Assembly (NCBI RefSeq): GCF_905404315.1
Contig: NC_066293.1
Location: 2,433,001-2,497,000, forward strand
Direction: 5' to 3'
DNA: 64,000 bases
Origin: Leptidea sinapis
Lineage: Eukaryota > Arthropoda > Insecta > Lepidoptera > Pieridae
Shown: in pieces, positions 45,584 to 55,689 of the stretch
Layout: the number at the start of each line of letters is the position of its first letter
Position numbering within the stretch: position 1 is the first letter of the stretch
Made by a program: the position numbers and the translations under genes
Notes under the pieces: model-generated
Told to the model about the DNA's origin: nothing
Seen by the model: the letters and a program-made list of their open reading frames with translations, nothing else
Databases searched by the model: none

Positions 45584-46262
45584 TCATAGTTATTTATGCA
45601 ACTGTTGTGTAATAAGGGGTATTAAAACACGAATGTGGGTTTATCACACGAGTGTTTTAATACCTAATTATCAATAGTTGCATACAACACTTTATCTACA
45701 CCCAGAATATGAATCCTCTAAAATATTCTGAAACAGCTTACTGCTAACATTAAAACAGCCAGTCCTAGTAGTAACCTAATATCATCCATTACTGTTTATA
45801 TACAAATAAACTAAGTATTAGTTAAATTATTTATTTTAGTAGTAATTTACATTTTGTATAGTGCAATTATTAAAATTCACTTGAATATTGTGTTCTTTTG
45901 CAGCATTTAAAATATTCGGCGGTGTGCTGTCAAAACTTGAATCGCTCATTTTTTCAACAAAAATGGCGGGGTTCGAATAACCTACTTTTTTTACGGCGCG
46001 CCACGTTCTGGTAGTGCGGAACGCGCGTAAACGAAAATGTTCTTTTTTTTAAATTGATACAGATACTACGCATCGAGCAATATACTTGCGCATGAAGGGA
46101 TTGAAAAAAAAAACCATGGAGTGTTGTTATGAAATTCAGTACAACATTACAACACTCGTTTGGATGATGTAATGGTTATTACGACATTGGGTGTTTTAAT
46201 GTTGGTAATAAGCTAACTGTTTCAGAATCTTTAATAGAGATTTAAAGCATGGGTGTAGATAT
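45584..46262 (+). mobile_element. element with inverted ends plus hairpin module (copy 2)
   Basis: Reverse-oriented copy of 35858-36592 over its whole length: TTATTTATGCAACTGTTGTG, TTATCACACGAGTGTTTTAA, ACACCCAGAATATGAATCCT, GGTGTTTTAATGTTGGTAAT. The inner palindrome is shortened in this copy. Confidence 0.72.
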
Positions 46263-48434
46263 AATAATAAACTTCTTACTCAACAATCGGGTTGGTAACA
46301 CAGAAATCTTGCTATGAACTTGGGAGTTGATTAGGATTGACAACGGTTTTACTTGCCAGCTTACCTTGAAATAAATTAATTCCAATTTTTATGGCTTAAG
46401 CCAATTTTGTTTCATTGTATTATGGCGGTGTGAATGGAATGCCTCGTGTTAATCAAAAATATTTTGTATTTTAAGATAATATGAATATGTATATCTACAT
46501 TATTTTGTATATTTTGTAAAAGAAAAGATACAAACCACTACAAACAGAGTTAGTCACATTTTTTCCGACACTGATGCAATTAATCTTCATAATGCTTTGT
46601 CATCGTAATTAATAAACACATCTTCCATTTTTTATATAAATTATTTAGTTTATTTTTGTCTTAAGATATAATGTTCCTAGATTTGTATTTAATTTATAAG
46701 TTCCATTTCGATGAATTGAATTGCTCCTTTGGTGTTGTGTGGACTGTGTACGGATTCATTGTAAGTTATTGGAAAACTTCCATTTGTATTTTTCATTTGG
46801 TTTGTGTAAACAGGAGTTATGTGTAAAAAATAGGCATAATATTTTTACACTTGAATTAATTTTTTACTGGCTACAAAACAATTTATGTTACCTGCATTAT
46901 TGTTTTATAGTTTCCTGATATTAACTATGTTAAACTAACAATATTAAATACATGTATGATTATATTTAAATAGAAACACTACCTGAATGTGGTTCTCAAG
47001 GTACATTTGTGCAATCAAATACAACTTTCTAACATAAATAAAATAATAAGTAAAAAAAAAACAAAGTATATATATTATAATTAATCCGTGTGCCGTAACA
47101 TGTGACACCAAAGCTTATGTAAAATCAATGTTTTTTGTTTTTTTTTTATTATTATTATTAATAATATCGAAAATATTCACACTGACAGTTTTATATTTAT
47201 TCGACTAATGTAAATATACATTAAATTAAATCTCGGATGTATATTTTAAACGTTTCTCTATGTAAGTATCGAACGCACGACCGATTTGAATATGAATTAC
47301 AAATCCTCTGGCGTTCGAGGTCGCATTTATTGAAGCTTAAAAAAAATATAAAATCGTTTAGTTAAATGGCAGCCAAAAATACGAAAGGAATTGAATGTAA
47401 TCTTGTTTCCATATTTTGGTTAAACGCAATATTTTTTTTACTTACTCTTGATAGTATCAGTAGTTGGTTTTTTCGGGGTGTATGGAAAATTGTATAAAAT
47501 AGGTTATATAACGAGATTTTCCGGTGAGGTAGTAATAAGTTCGTAAGGGCTCGCCCTGTCCATAGTTCTGCGGCTTTGCGTCTATTTAGTACATTTTAAT
47601 CAAAATTTTATCGATAGAATCTCGGTAGCGCGTACATCACTAAACATTTTGGCGGCATTTGTAAATAAAATGGATTTTCACGTAACTTTTTTTTTAAGTA
47701 GTTAATCGACTAAGAATTGTCTAAATGGGCGCAAAGAGTTTTTATTGCAGTGTTATTAGACTAAGAGTTAGAATAAAATTAGATCATTGTACAGGATGGT
47801 CACTACAAGATTTTTTAAGAGAATTTTATTGGTTTTTTTTTTTATTAATTTAATTATGTGTGAGGTTGTATGTTGTTTTAAGGTACATATTATTATTAAT
47901 TTCTCTTGTGAGTTAGGTAAATGAATTATTTTTTCGTATTGATGTACCGTTTATATACTTACATAAATAGTTATTATATATTGATTGGTGGTTTTATTTA
48001 TAACATTTTATGACAAATCCATAGACATAGGTAAGGAGCAAAGTAAAAGTGGATCTGTTACACATTTGCTAATAGTTACAATAGTTACTCTCACACACGT
48101 TTGAATTGCAAGAGGGACGGATGGTTTTTGAGAATAATACAGTTGGATGCAGTTTGTACGCACGAGGCGAAACCAAAATACACTGCAGTTATATGTACAA
48201 AGTATTTCACCTAGATAAAATTAAAAAAAATCGCAAATATGAAACTTCATATTTAAGAATAAGGCTATTTGAAAAAAATTGACAGCCTTTAAAAAAAATT
48301 AAAGTCACTTAGTCTATGCTGCTATATAAATCTGTAGCCCCAGTCTATGCCTACTGCTGATTTTTTTACTATCCTTTCCAAAGATGTATTATACTGAAGT
48401 AATTAGATTGGCAATGCGAATGAGTCAGCATATA
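46263..48434. other. AT-rich intergenic stretch, no gene recognised
   Basis: No exon, RNA or repeat copy was recognised apart from short homopolymers and AT-rich simple sequence. Confidence 0.4.
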
Positions 48435-48690
48435 GTGTAAGAGTTTCTTAGAGCGAGATAGACAGACGAGACCATTTCCGTACACGCTATCGGCCTGATG
48501 TTTGTTGACAAATCTCGCTTTATTAGTAAGTCTCCGTAGTAGTGGCAGATTTAGTAGAAGGTGTAGGAAATGGTTACGTGTGCTGTACCTGGATTTAACT
48601 CATTCAAGAAAGAAAATTTTCAGAATTACATATTTCACACGTAAGTACGACTTCAAATATTTAACTGTAAAATGGAATATTTCACAATTT
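48435..48690 (+). mobile_element. THAP-zinc-finger-like first exon in a repeated element (copy 2)
   Basis: Matches 26205-26465: AGAGTTTCTTAGAGCGAGAT, then the frame CAVPGFNSFKKENFQNYIFH ending at ACACGTAAGT, an excellent splice donor. The second cysteine of the THAP signature is replaced (PGF), so this copy is probably inactive. Confidence 0.5.
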
Positions 48691-49837
48691 TATTGCTAAA
48701 GTTTACCTTTACACTAATAGATAGGAAAAATAATCTAGATAGAATAGAATAAAATCTCATTAATACGAATAATGAACAAATAATAAAGTTTGTGCTATTA
48801 TTCGCCTTATGTTTGCTGCTAAGGATTGACACTATCGATATATATATACTTTTTTTTTATATAGAAATACAATTTATTAATATATAACTAAATACTATTA
48901 TCGTCTCCAATTAATATTAACTTATAAATACATAATTTCATAAAAATAACTGAATGCATACATAAATTTAAAGGAAAAAATCATCTTATTCAACTTCTCT
49001 CTTTATGTATTTTGGAGTTTTTTTACTGTGAATTTTTGCCGCCTACTGATTATCATCTATTTTTCTCTTGGCAGTATTATTTCTTAAGTGTATATTTACT
49101 AGCACTGTATATTAGGGAATAAGCTAGTTACTTATGGCACTACAAAATATACATATATATAAATATTTTTATGTGAGTGGGGGCAAACAGGCAAGTAGCT
49201 TACCTGATGGAATGTAATAAACGAATATCAGCCATGCTAAAGATAAAGAAATGCGTTTTCGACGTTGGAGATGTTGGGAGTATGCTCGAGGCTTGTCGTA
49301 TCGATTTGGGTTCACAACGTGGCTGTGCGTGGGTAGAAGTGTCTAGTGATGTGAGAAATCAACTTGATGCGGCTGAAAATTCGCATTATTCGATATTAAT
49401 CTGAACACTCCCCATGATATTGATGATATAGGCTGCGGAAAATGCAGAGTCTCCGATTCTACACAAAGCCAAATAATCCAGTCGATCTGCGATGATTCGA
49501 TTCAGTAATTTCCAATCTATACCCGAATAATTTCACAGCCTTGCGTTCTATAATCTTGTACATGAAAGAAATGCGCATTTGACTCCTATTAGCATCAGTA
49601 GTATATTAAATCAATATGATTAAAATATCTTCACGTCACTAAGTGAGCAAACTTATCATGAAGATATTTCTAATATCTGTCGTTATTTTGATCGGTATCG
49701 ATACATTTACAGCATTAGTTACCCAACAATAATTATAATGCATACATAAACATTTTACACTGGCACAAGCAATCATATTTTCGTCTCGCTCAATGATTTG
49801 CATTGCTAATCTACTAACGTCAGTGGGATAATATATT
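48691..49837. other. intergenic, repeat-like patch
   Basis: 49155-49500 (GTGAGTGGGGGCAAACAGGC, CTTACCTGATGGAATGTAAT) resembles a widespread lepidopteran retroposon known from memory. No second copy is present here. The rest is AT-rich without genes. Confidence 0.38.
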
Positions 49838-50598
49838 TGTAGCTGTACCTACAACCAATAATATCAATTAATACAAATGTCTAATACCTAACTTGTAACG
49901 TAGCATTATAGATCGTAGAAATAGTAATCGTGCATAATAACTGTAATAAGCGTATGCCGAAAGATTCGTTCTGACAAGAACATTTTATTTTATATAACGT
50001 AATATTAGCTCTGATAAGAACCATTTCATAATGCTGTACATCAACTCATAGAATCAAATAGATCACCAGTAGTCATCTCAGTGAAGTTTCAAGCATCCTA
50101 CTTTCTCTCGACGATCGCAGACATACTCACGTGATCAGTCATATGCTCCGCGTTACACAACCGCACAGCAAGGCCGAGCGGACTCGACTGACGAGTGAAG
50201 CGTCGGGACTCGATCGCTATTCATGCAATTTTAATCAATGAGCAATAGCGTAGGTGCGGAATGCTCATTGACATCGTATGATCGAGCTTCGACGCGAGTT
50301 TACACAAACTGCGATAGCATTAGTTTTAGAGCGAGATAGAACACATAATATTATTCTCAATTCTTATTGAATGTATAATATTTTACTATTGGTTAAGATG
50401 TAAGCTTTAGTATTGGTGTGTATTTTCTGAACTTGTAAATATTTTTTAAGTAACAATTGTGATTGGGTAACTAGTTTTAAGGATTTTGTATATATATTGT
50501 GTAACTTTCAAATAAATCATAGATCTTCTATATATCTTCCACATATTGCTCACAGTCAAGCAGTTGTTTTATTTAATCGTCAAACGCTCAGTCTCTAA
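49838..50598 (+). repeat. 5' LTR (761 bp)
   Basis: Begins TGTAGCTGTACCTACAACC and ends CAAACGCTCAGTCTCTAA. It differs from the 3' LTR by small insertions near 49893 (TTGTAACG), 50371 and 50529. The end is AA rather than the usual CA. AATAAA near 50511 may be the polyadenylation signal. Confidence 0.92.
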
Positions 50599-50600
50599 AC

Positions 50601-50612
50601 TGGTGACCCCGA
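50601..50612 (+). promoter_or_regulatory. primer binding site for tRNA-Trp
   Basis: TGGTGACCCCGA, two bases after the LTR, complements the 3' end (TCGGGGTCACCA) of insect tRNA-Trp as remembered. Use of tRNA-Trp is typical of CsRn1-type elements. Confidence 0.8.
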
Positions 50613-50795
50613 ACAAGAACGCCGACGGAAGGAAGCCAGGAAGCCCGAACAAGAACGCCGACGGAAGGAAGCCAGAACAGAAGAACACCGAACCTCTGCT
50701 CGGCTACACATCGAAGAACAGCTTCGCCAGCTCGCCGAAACGACGAATTCCTGTTCGACGAATCTCTGCTCGAGGAATATCAACCCGACGAAGAA

Positions 50796-51665
50796 ATGGA
50801 AGACACAAACCAGGCTCAGCCACTCCCAGCGCCCACCGCGACAGAAATCTCCACCATTTCACTGTCGATGCGCATACCACCATTTTGGCGGGAAAAATCC
50901 GCGATTGTGGTATCACAGCTTTGAAGCCGCCACCGATGATCTCAAGAGGAGTCAAGCCCAGCTGACACAGATGGTGCTCGTCCAATTAGAAAAGGCTGAC
51001 ATCGAACAAATCTCCGACATCCTATTTAACATACCAAGAGACAAACAATATTCAGCAATCAAGGAACGTCTCATATCGGTGTATGAAGAATCCGACAGCC
51101 GCAAGTTCCAGAAGCTACTCGCCGAGATGGAGCTTGGAGACCAGAAGCCTTCACAGCTACTGCGATGCATGCGTAACCTTTGCAAGGGATAAGGTTACCG
51201 ACTCCACCCTCCGCATGATGTGGAGTAAGCTGCTGCCAGCCCACGTCCGCTCCGTGCTCGCCGTCAGCGAGTCATTCAGCGCGAAGTCCACGCTGAAGGA
51301 ACTAGCATTGCTTGCCGACACGATGATGGAGCAAATCCAGGAGGTACCAGCCGTCTCCAGCCAGCCACCAGCCGTCTCCAGCCAGCCACCAGCCTCAGGT
51401 CAAATCAGGTAGATCACACACAATTCCTTATTAACGAGATACGAAAACTATCACTAGAAGTCGCCGAACTCAAGTCAAGGCCATCTCAACACTATCATCG
51501 CCACCGATTTCGCTCGTCATCTCGCAATAGAACTTCGTCATATCACCGTTCCCGCACACTCAATAGCTCACCAACACTTTACTGTTATTACCATCGCCGA
51601 TTTGGTAGTGAAGCACGACGTTGTACTACGCCCTGCAGCTTCAAGAAAGAGCCATCGGGAAACTA
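50796..51665 (+). pseudogene. gag: gag of the CsRn1-type element (frame-broken)
   Basis: Starts at ATG 50796 (MEDTNQAQPLPAP). The frame is lost near 50930 and regained as ATDDLKRSQAQLTQ and FNIPRDKQYSAIKERLISVY, a capsid-like domain. It is lost again near 51190 before LRMMWSKLLPAHVRSVLA. A 21-bp unit encoding PAVSSQP is tandemly repeated at about 51346-51394. The zinc-binding CHCC motif lies near 51580-51640. Not translatable as one protein. Confidence 0.8.
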
Positions 51666-51739
51666 GAACGGACGTTAGCTGCGGCGGAACCCGGCGTCCT
51701 TCACACTTCATACCGCCTTTTTGTCACAGACAAGAAAAC

Positions 51740-54700
51740 AAAGATGTAATTCTTAGTAGATACCGGTGCTAATATATCCGTCCTACCGAGAAAACAAGGC
51801 CTGAAAGCAACGCCTCTACCATTTAAATTGTACGCTGCAAACAACACAACAATTTCGACTTATGGTGAGAAAACATTAGAACTCGTACTCAACCTCCATC
51901 GACAATACAAGTGGAAGTTTATTGTAGCTGACGTCACGAAACCAATATTAGGTGCCGATTTTCTCAACCACCATCAACTTATCGTAGACTTAAAAAATCG
52001 AAGATTAATTGATGCCGTCACAAGTCTTAAAATTAACGTGCCAATAATGTCAACGACCTCACCCACAATACGAAGTATCGATATACAGGCCCCGTACCAC
52101 GCGATACTCGCCGAATTCCCCGGTACCAAGAGATTAACATCGATGCAATTATAGCCAAAAATTAACGTGGAACATTATATTGAAACACAAGGACCTCCAT
52201 TACATTGCCGTGCTCGTCCCATTCCACCTCATCGTTATGAAATAGTAAAGAAAGAATTCGAAAACATGATGCAACAAGGACTCTGCAGACCGAGTAAAAG
52301 TTCATGGTCTTCACCACTCCATATTGTACCTAAGAAGAATGGCGATATACGGGTATGCGGTGATTATAGACGATTGAATAGCATAACCAAACCCGATCGT
52401 TATCCAGTGCCGAGAGTCAAGGACTTCACCCATCATCTGTCTGGCAAAACAATATTCTCCACAATCGACCTCAACCGCGCTTACCAACAATTGAAGACCA
52501 GGGAACAGGACATAGAGAAAACAGCTATCATCACACCAATGGGTTCGAATTTCCTCGCATGTGTCCTGGTCTGAAGAATGCGGGACAAACATTTCAGCGA
52601 TTTATTCACGAAGTGCTCCGTGGATTAGACTACGTTTTCCCATTCATCGACGATTTGCTCATAGCCTCAGCAAACGAGACTGAGCATCACGATCACCTAA
52701 GAACAGTTCTTAGAAGATGGGAAGAAAACGGTATCACTATCAACCCCGCGAAGTGTAACTTAGGCAAAACGGAAGTCAAATTTCTTGGATACATCGTATC
52801 AAAAAACGGTATACAGCCACCAGAAGAGAAGATTAAAGCCATTACCGAATATTCAAAACCGAAAACTATAGAAGGTTTAAGACGATTTCTAGGCATGTTA
52901 AATTTCTATCGTGACCACATACCGAATGCTGCATCAATACAAGCTCCGCTAAACGCTTACCTACACCATGTGAAGAAACGTCATAAAACAATAATTGAAT
53001 GGACCGACGAAGCATCACAATCATTCGAACAGTGCAAGAATAGTATATCCAAAGCTACCTTACTCGCTCACCCATCACATGATGCCCCTATCGCAATATT
53101 CTGCGATGCGTCTGTCAATGCAGTAGGTGCAGTCCTACAACAATACATCTAAAATAATTGGCAACCACTCGGTTACTTCTCAAAGAAATTCTCAGAGGCG
53201 GAGAAGAAATACTCAGCGTATGACAGAACTCTCAGCCGTCTATAAGTCAGTGAAACATTTCCGTAAGATGTTTGAAGGACGTGAATTAATTATATTCACA
53301 GACTTCAAACCCCTCACATTCGCTATGAATAAAACACATACTGCAAACGAAACGCCACGCCGAACGCGCCAATTATTATTCATCAGTGAATTCACAACCG
53401 ATATTCGACACATCAGTGGAAAAAACAATATTATTGCCGACGCATTAAGTCGCATAGAAACAATAACCTCATCACCTACGATCGACTACAGCGAGATAGC
53501 AAATGCACAAGAGAGAGACAGCAGCATAACACAACTCATTCAACAACCAAACTTAACCTTCAAGAAAATAAATGTACCTAACACGAACCTAGAATTATAT
53601 TGCGAAACATCAACAAGTCATGTACGTCCTTACATACCTACAGAATTCCGCAAACAAATTTTTAATAGTGTACATAATATTACTCACCCAGGAATACGAA
53701 CATCACGTAAATTAATATCTCAAAAATTCTTTTGGCCATCAATGAATATCGACATCGGGAAGTGGAGTAAAACTTGTATAAATTGTCAGAAAAGTAAAAT
53801 ACAACGCCACACAGTCAGCAAAATTCAATGTTTTGACGCAAGCGATCGTTTTCAGCATATACACATAGATATTGTTGGACCTCAACCTACCTCTGCTCAA
53901 GGACATCGTTATTTGATAACAATGATCGACAAACATACTGGTTGGCCTGAGGCAATCCCTAGCGACAATATTACAGCCGAGACAATTGCAGATATCATAT
54001 ACAATCACTGGATCTCAAGATTGGATGCCCAGCGACACTAACAAGCGATCAAGGTCGACTATTCGAAAGCTCTCTGTTTACCAACCTCATGAAAACTATG
54101 GGCGTTAAACGGATACGAAGTACTAGCTATAACCCAAAGAGTAACGGAAAGGTAGAACGCTTTTATCGTTGCTTGAAGACAGCCTTTCGTTCAAGGTTAA
54201 CGAACACCTGTGCATGGGTCAATGAACTACCAACCGTATTACTAGGCCTGCGCGCAGTTCTACAATTGGACACAGGCGTTAGCGCCGCCGAACTAACATA
54301 CGGCTATAACCTTCGTCTACCAAGTGATTTCTTCGACATAAACACACAAACATCATCTACCTCATTAGATCATACCTACGTTGATAAATTACGTACCCAT
54401 ATCGCAGCTAATAAACCACACTCACCTACTTCACATCGTAATAACAAACACATATTTGTTCATCAAGACTTACATACATGCAGTCATGTGTTTATTAGAA
54501 TAGATTCAGTAAAACCACCATTACAAACACCATATGAAGGACCGTACCGTGTTATCAAACGAAGCGGTAAAGTTTATACCATTCAGTTACCAGGTCGACA
54601 AACAAACATATCGATCGACCGTTTAAAACCTGCATATTTATTAAATGAAGCTGAAGAAAACAATAAATTATATTCATTTCATCCTTTACCTGTACAAGTT

Positions 54701-54850
54701 ACCCAAAACCTTACCGATACCATACCTAACAAACATACCACCAATACCCAAAATACCACGTTACCAGACCCTACGAACAACTTGACGTCCCAGCCTATCA
54801 AAATGTCAAGGACAGGCCGACTCATCAAGTTGCCGGTGCGTTTCACTTGA
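51740..54850 (+). pseudogene. pol: pol (protease, RT, RNase H, integrase), frame-broken
   Basis: Protease active site LVDTGANISVLP at about 51753-51790. RT has PYPV-type entry, DYRRLNSITKPDRYPVPR, STIDLNRAYQQ, and catalytic FPFIDDLL near 52640. The RNase H region has FTDFKPLTFAM and ISGKNNIIADALSR. Integrase has an HHCC finger (H at THPG, CINCQKSK), first Asp in DIVGPQP, second in SDQG, and Glu in GKVERFYR. The chromodomain-like end region is not obvious. A stop near 52152 and shifts near 52555, 53150 and 54040 disable it. Described as found; no repaired reading is implied. Confidence 0.85.
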
Positions 54851-54860
54851 AGGGGACTCC
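54847..54860 (+). promoter_or_regulatory. polypurine tract before the 3' LTR
   Basis: TTGAAGGGGACTCC directly precedes the LTR. The purine core GAAGGGGA is where plus-strand synthesis would start. Confidence 0.65.
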
Positions 54861-55601
54861 TGTAGCTGTACCTACAACCAATAATATCAATTAATACAAA
54901 TGTCTAATACCTAACGCAGCATTATAGATCGTAGAAATAGTAATCGTGCATAATAACTGTAATAAGCGTATGCCAAAAGATTCGTTCTGACAAGAACATT
55001 TTATTTTATATAACGTAATATTAGCTCTGATAAGAACCATTTCATAATGCTGTACATCAACTCATAGAATCAAATAGATCACCAGTAGTCATCTCAGTGA
55101 AGTTTCAAGCATCGTACTTTCTCTCGACGATCGCAGACATACTCACGTGATCAGTCATATGCTCCGCGTTACACAACCGCATAGCAAGGCTGAGCGGACT
55201 CGACTGACGAGTGAAGCGTCGGGACTCGATCGCTATTCATGCAATTTTAATCAATGAGCAATAGCGTAGGTGCGGAGTACTCATTGACATCGTATGATCG
55301 AGCTTCGACGCGAGTTTACACAAACTGCGATAGCATTAGTTTTAGAGCGAGATAGAACACATAATATTATTCTCAATTCTTATTGAATGAAACGTTTTAC
55401 TATTGGTTAAGATGTAAGCTTTAGTATTGGTGTGTATTTTCTGAACTCGTAAATATTTTTTAAGTAACAATTGTGATTGGGTAACTAGTTTTAAGGATTT
55501 TGTATATATATTGTGTAACTTTCAAATAAATCATAGATCTTCCATATATTGCTCACAGTCAAGCAGTTATTTTATTTAATCGTCAAACGCTCAGTCTCTA
55601 A
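54861..55601 (+). repeat. 3' LTR (741 bp)
   Basis: Same termini as the 5' LTR. It lacks the TTGTAACG and TATATCTTCCACA insertions and has AAACG where the other has TATAATAT. Confidence 0.92.
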
Positions 55602-55689
55602 ATATTTAAGGCTCAAATACTAACCCATTATAACTTTCATAATTATTATTCATTATTTTCTAAAAGTAATTTAAAGTAGACGTAACTTA

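Larger units (their letters stand above)
49838..55601 (+). mobile_element. Ty3/gypsy LTR retrotransposon, CsRn1-type, with broken frames
   Basis: 5.76 kb, flanked by ATATT at 49833-49837 and 55602-55606 (5-bp target duplication). Order: LTR, tRNA-Trp primer site, gag, protease, reverse transcriptase, RNase H, integrase, purine tract, LTR. Gag contains a C..H.........C...C motif (YCYYHRRFG...CTTPCSF), the CHCC arrangement described for the CsRn1 clade, and the tRNA-Trp primer agrees. No envelope frame follows integrase. At least six frame breaks or stops interrupt the coding (about 50930, 51190, the gag/pol junction, 52152, 52555, 53150, 54040), so this copy is not autonomous. LTRs differ by a few substitutions and short indels, indicating modest age. 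Confidence 0.93.

Noticed and set aside
49838..55601. Endogenous retrovirus with envelope
   Set aside because: No frame with signal peptide or membrane segments follows integrase. The purine tract and LTR come directly after it.
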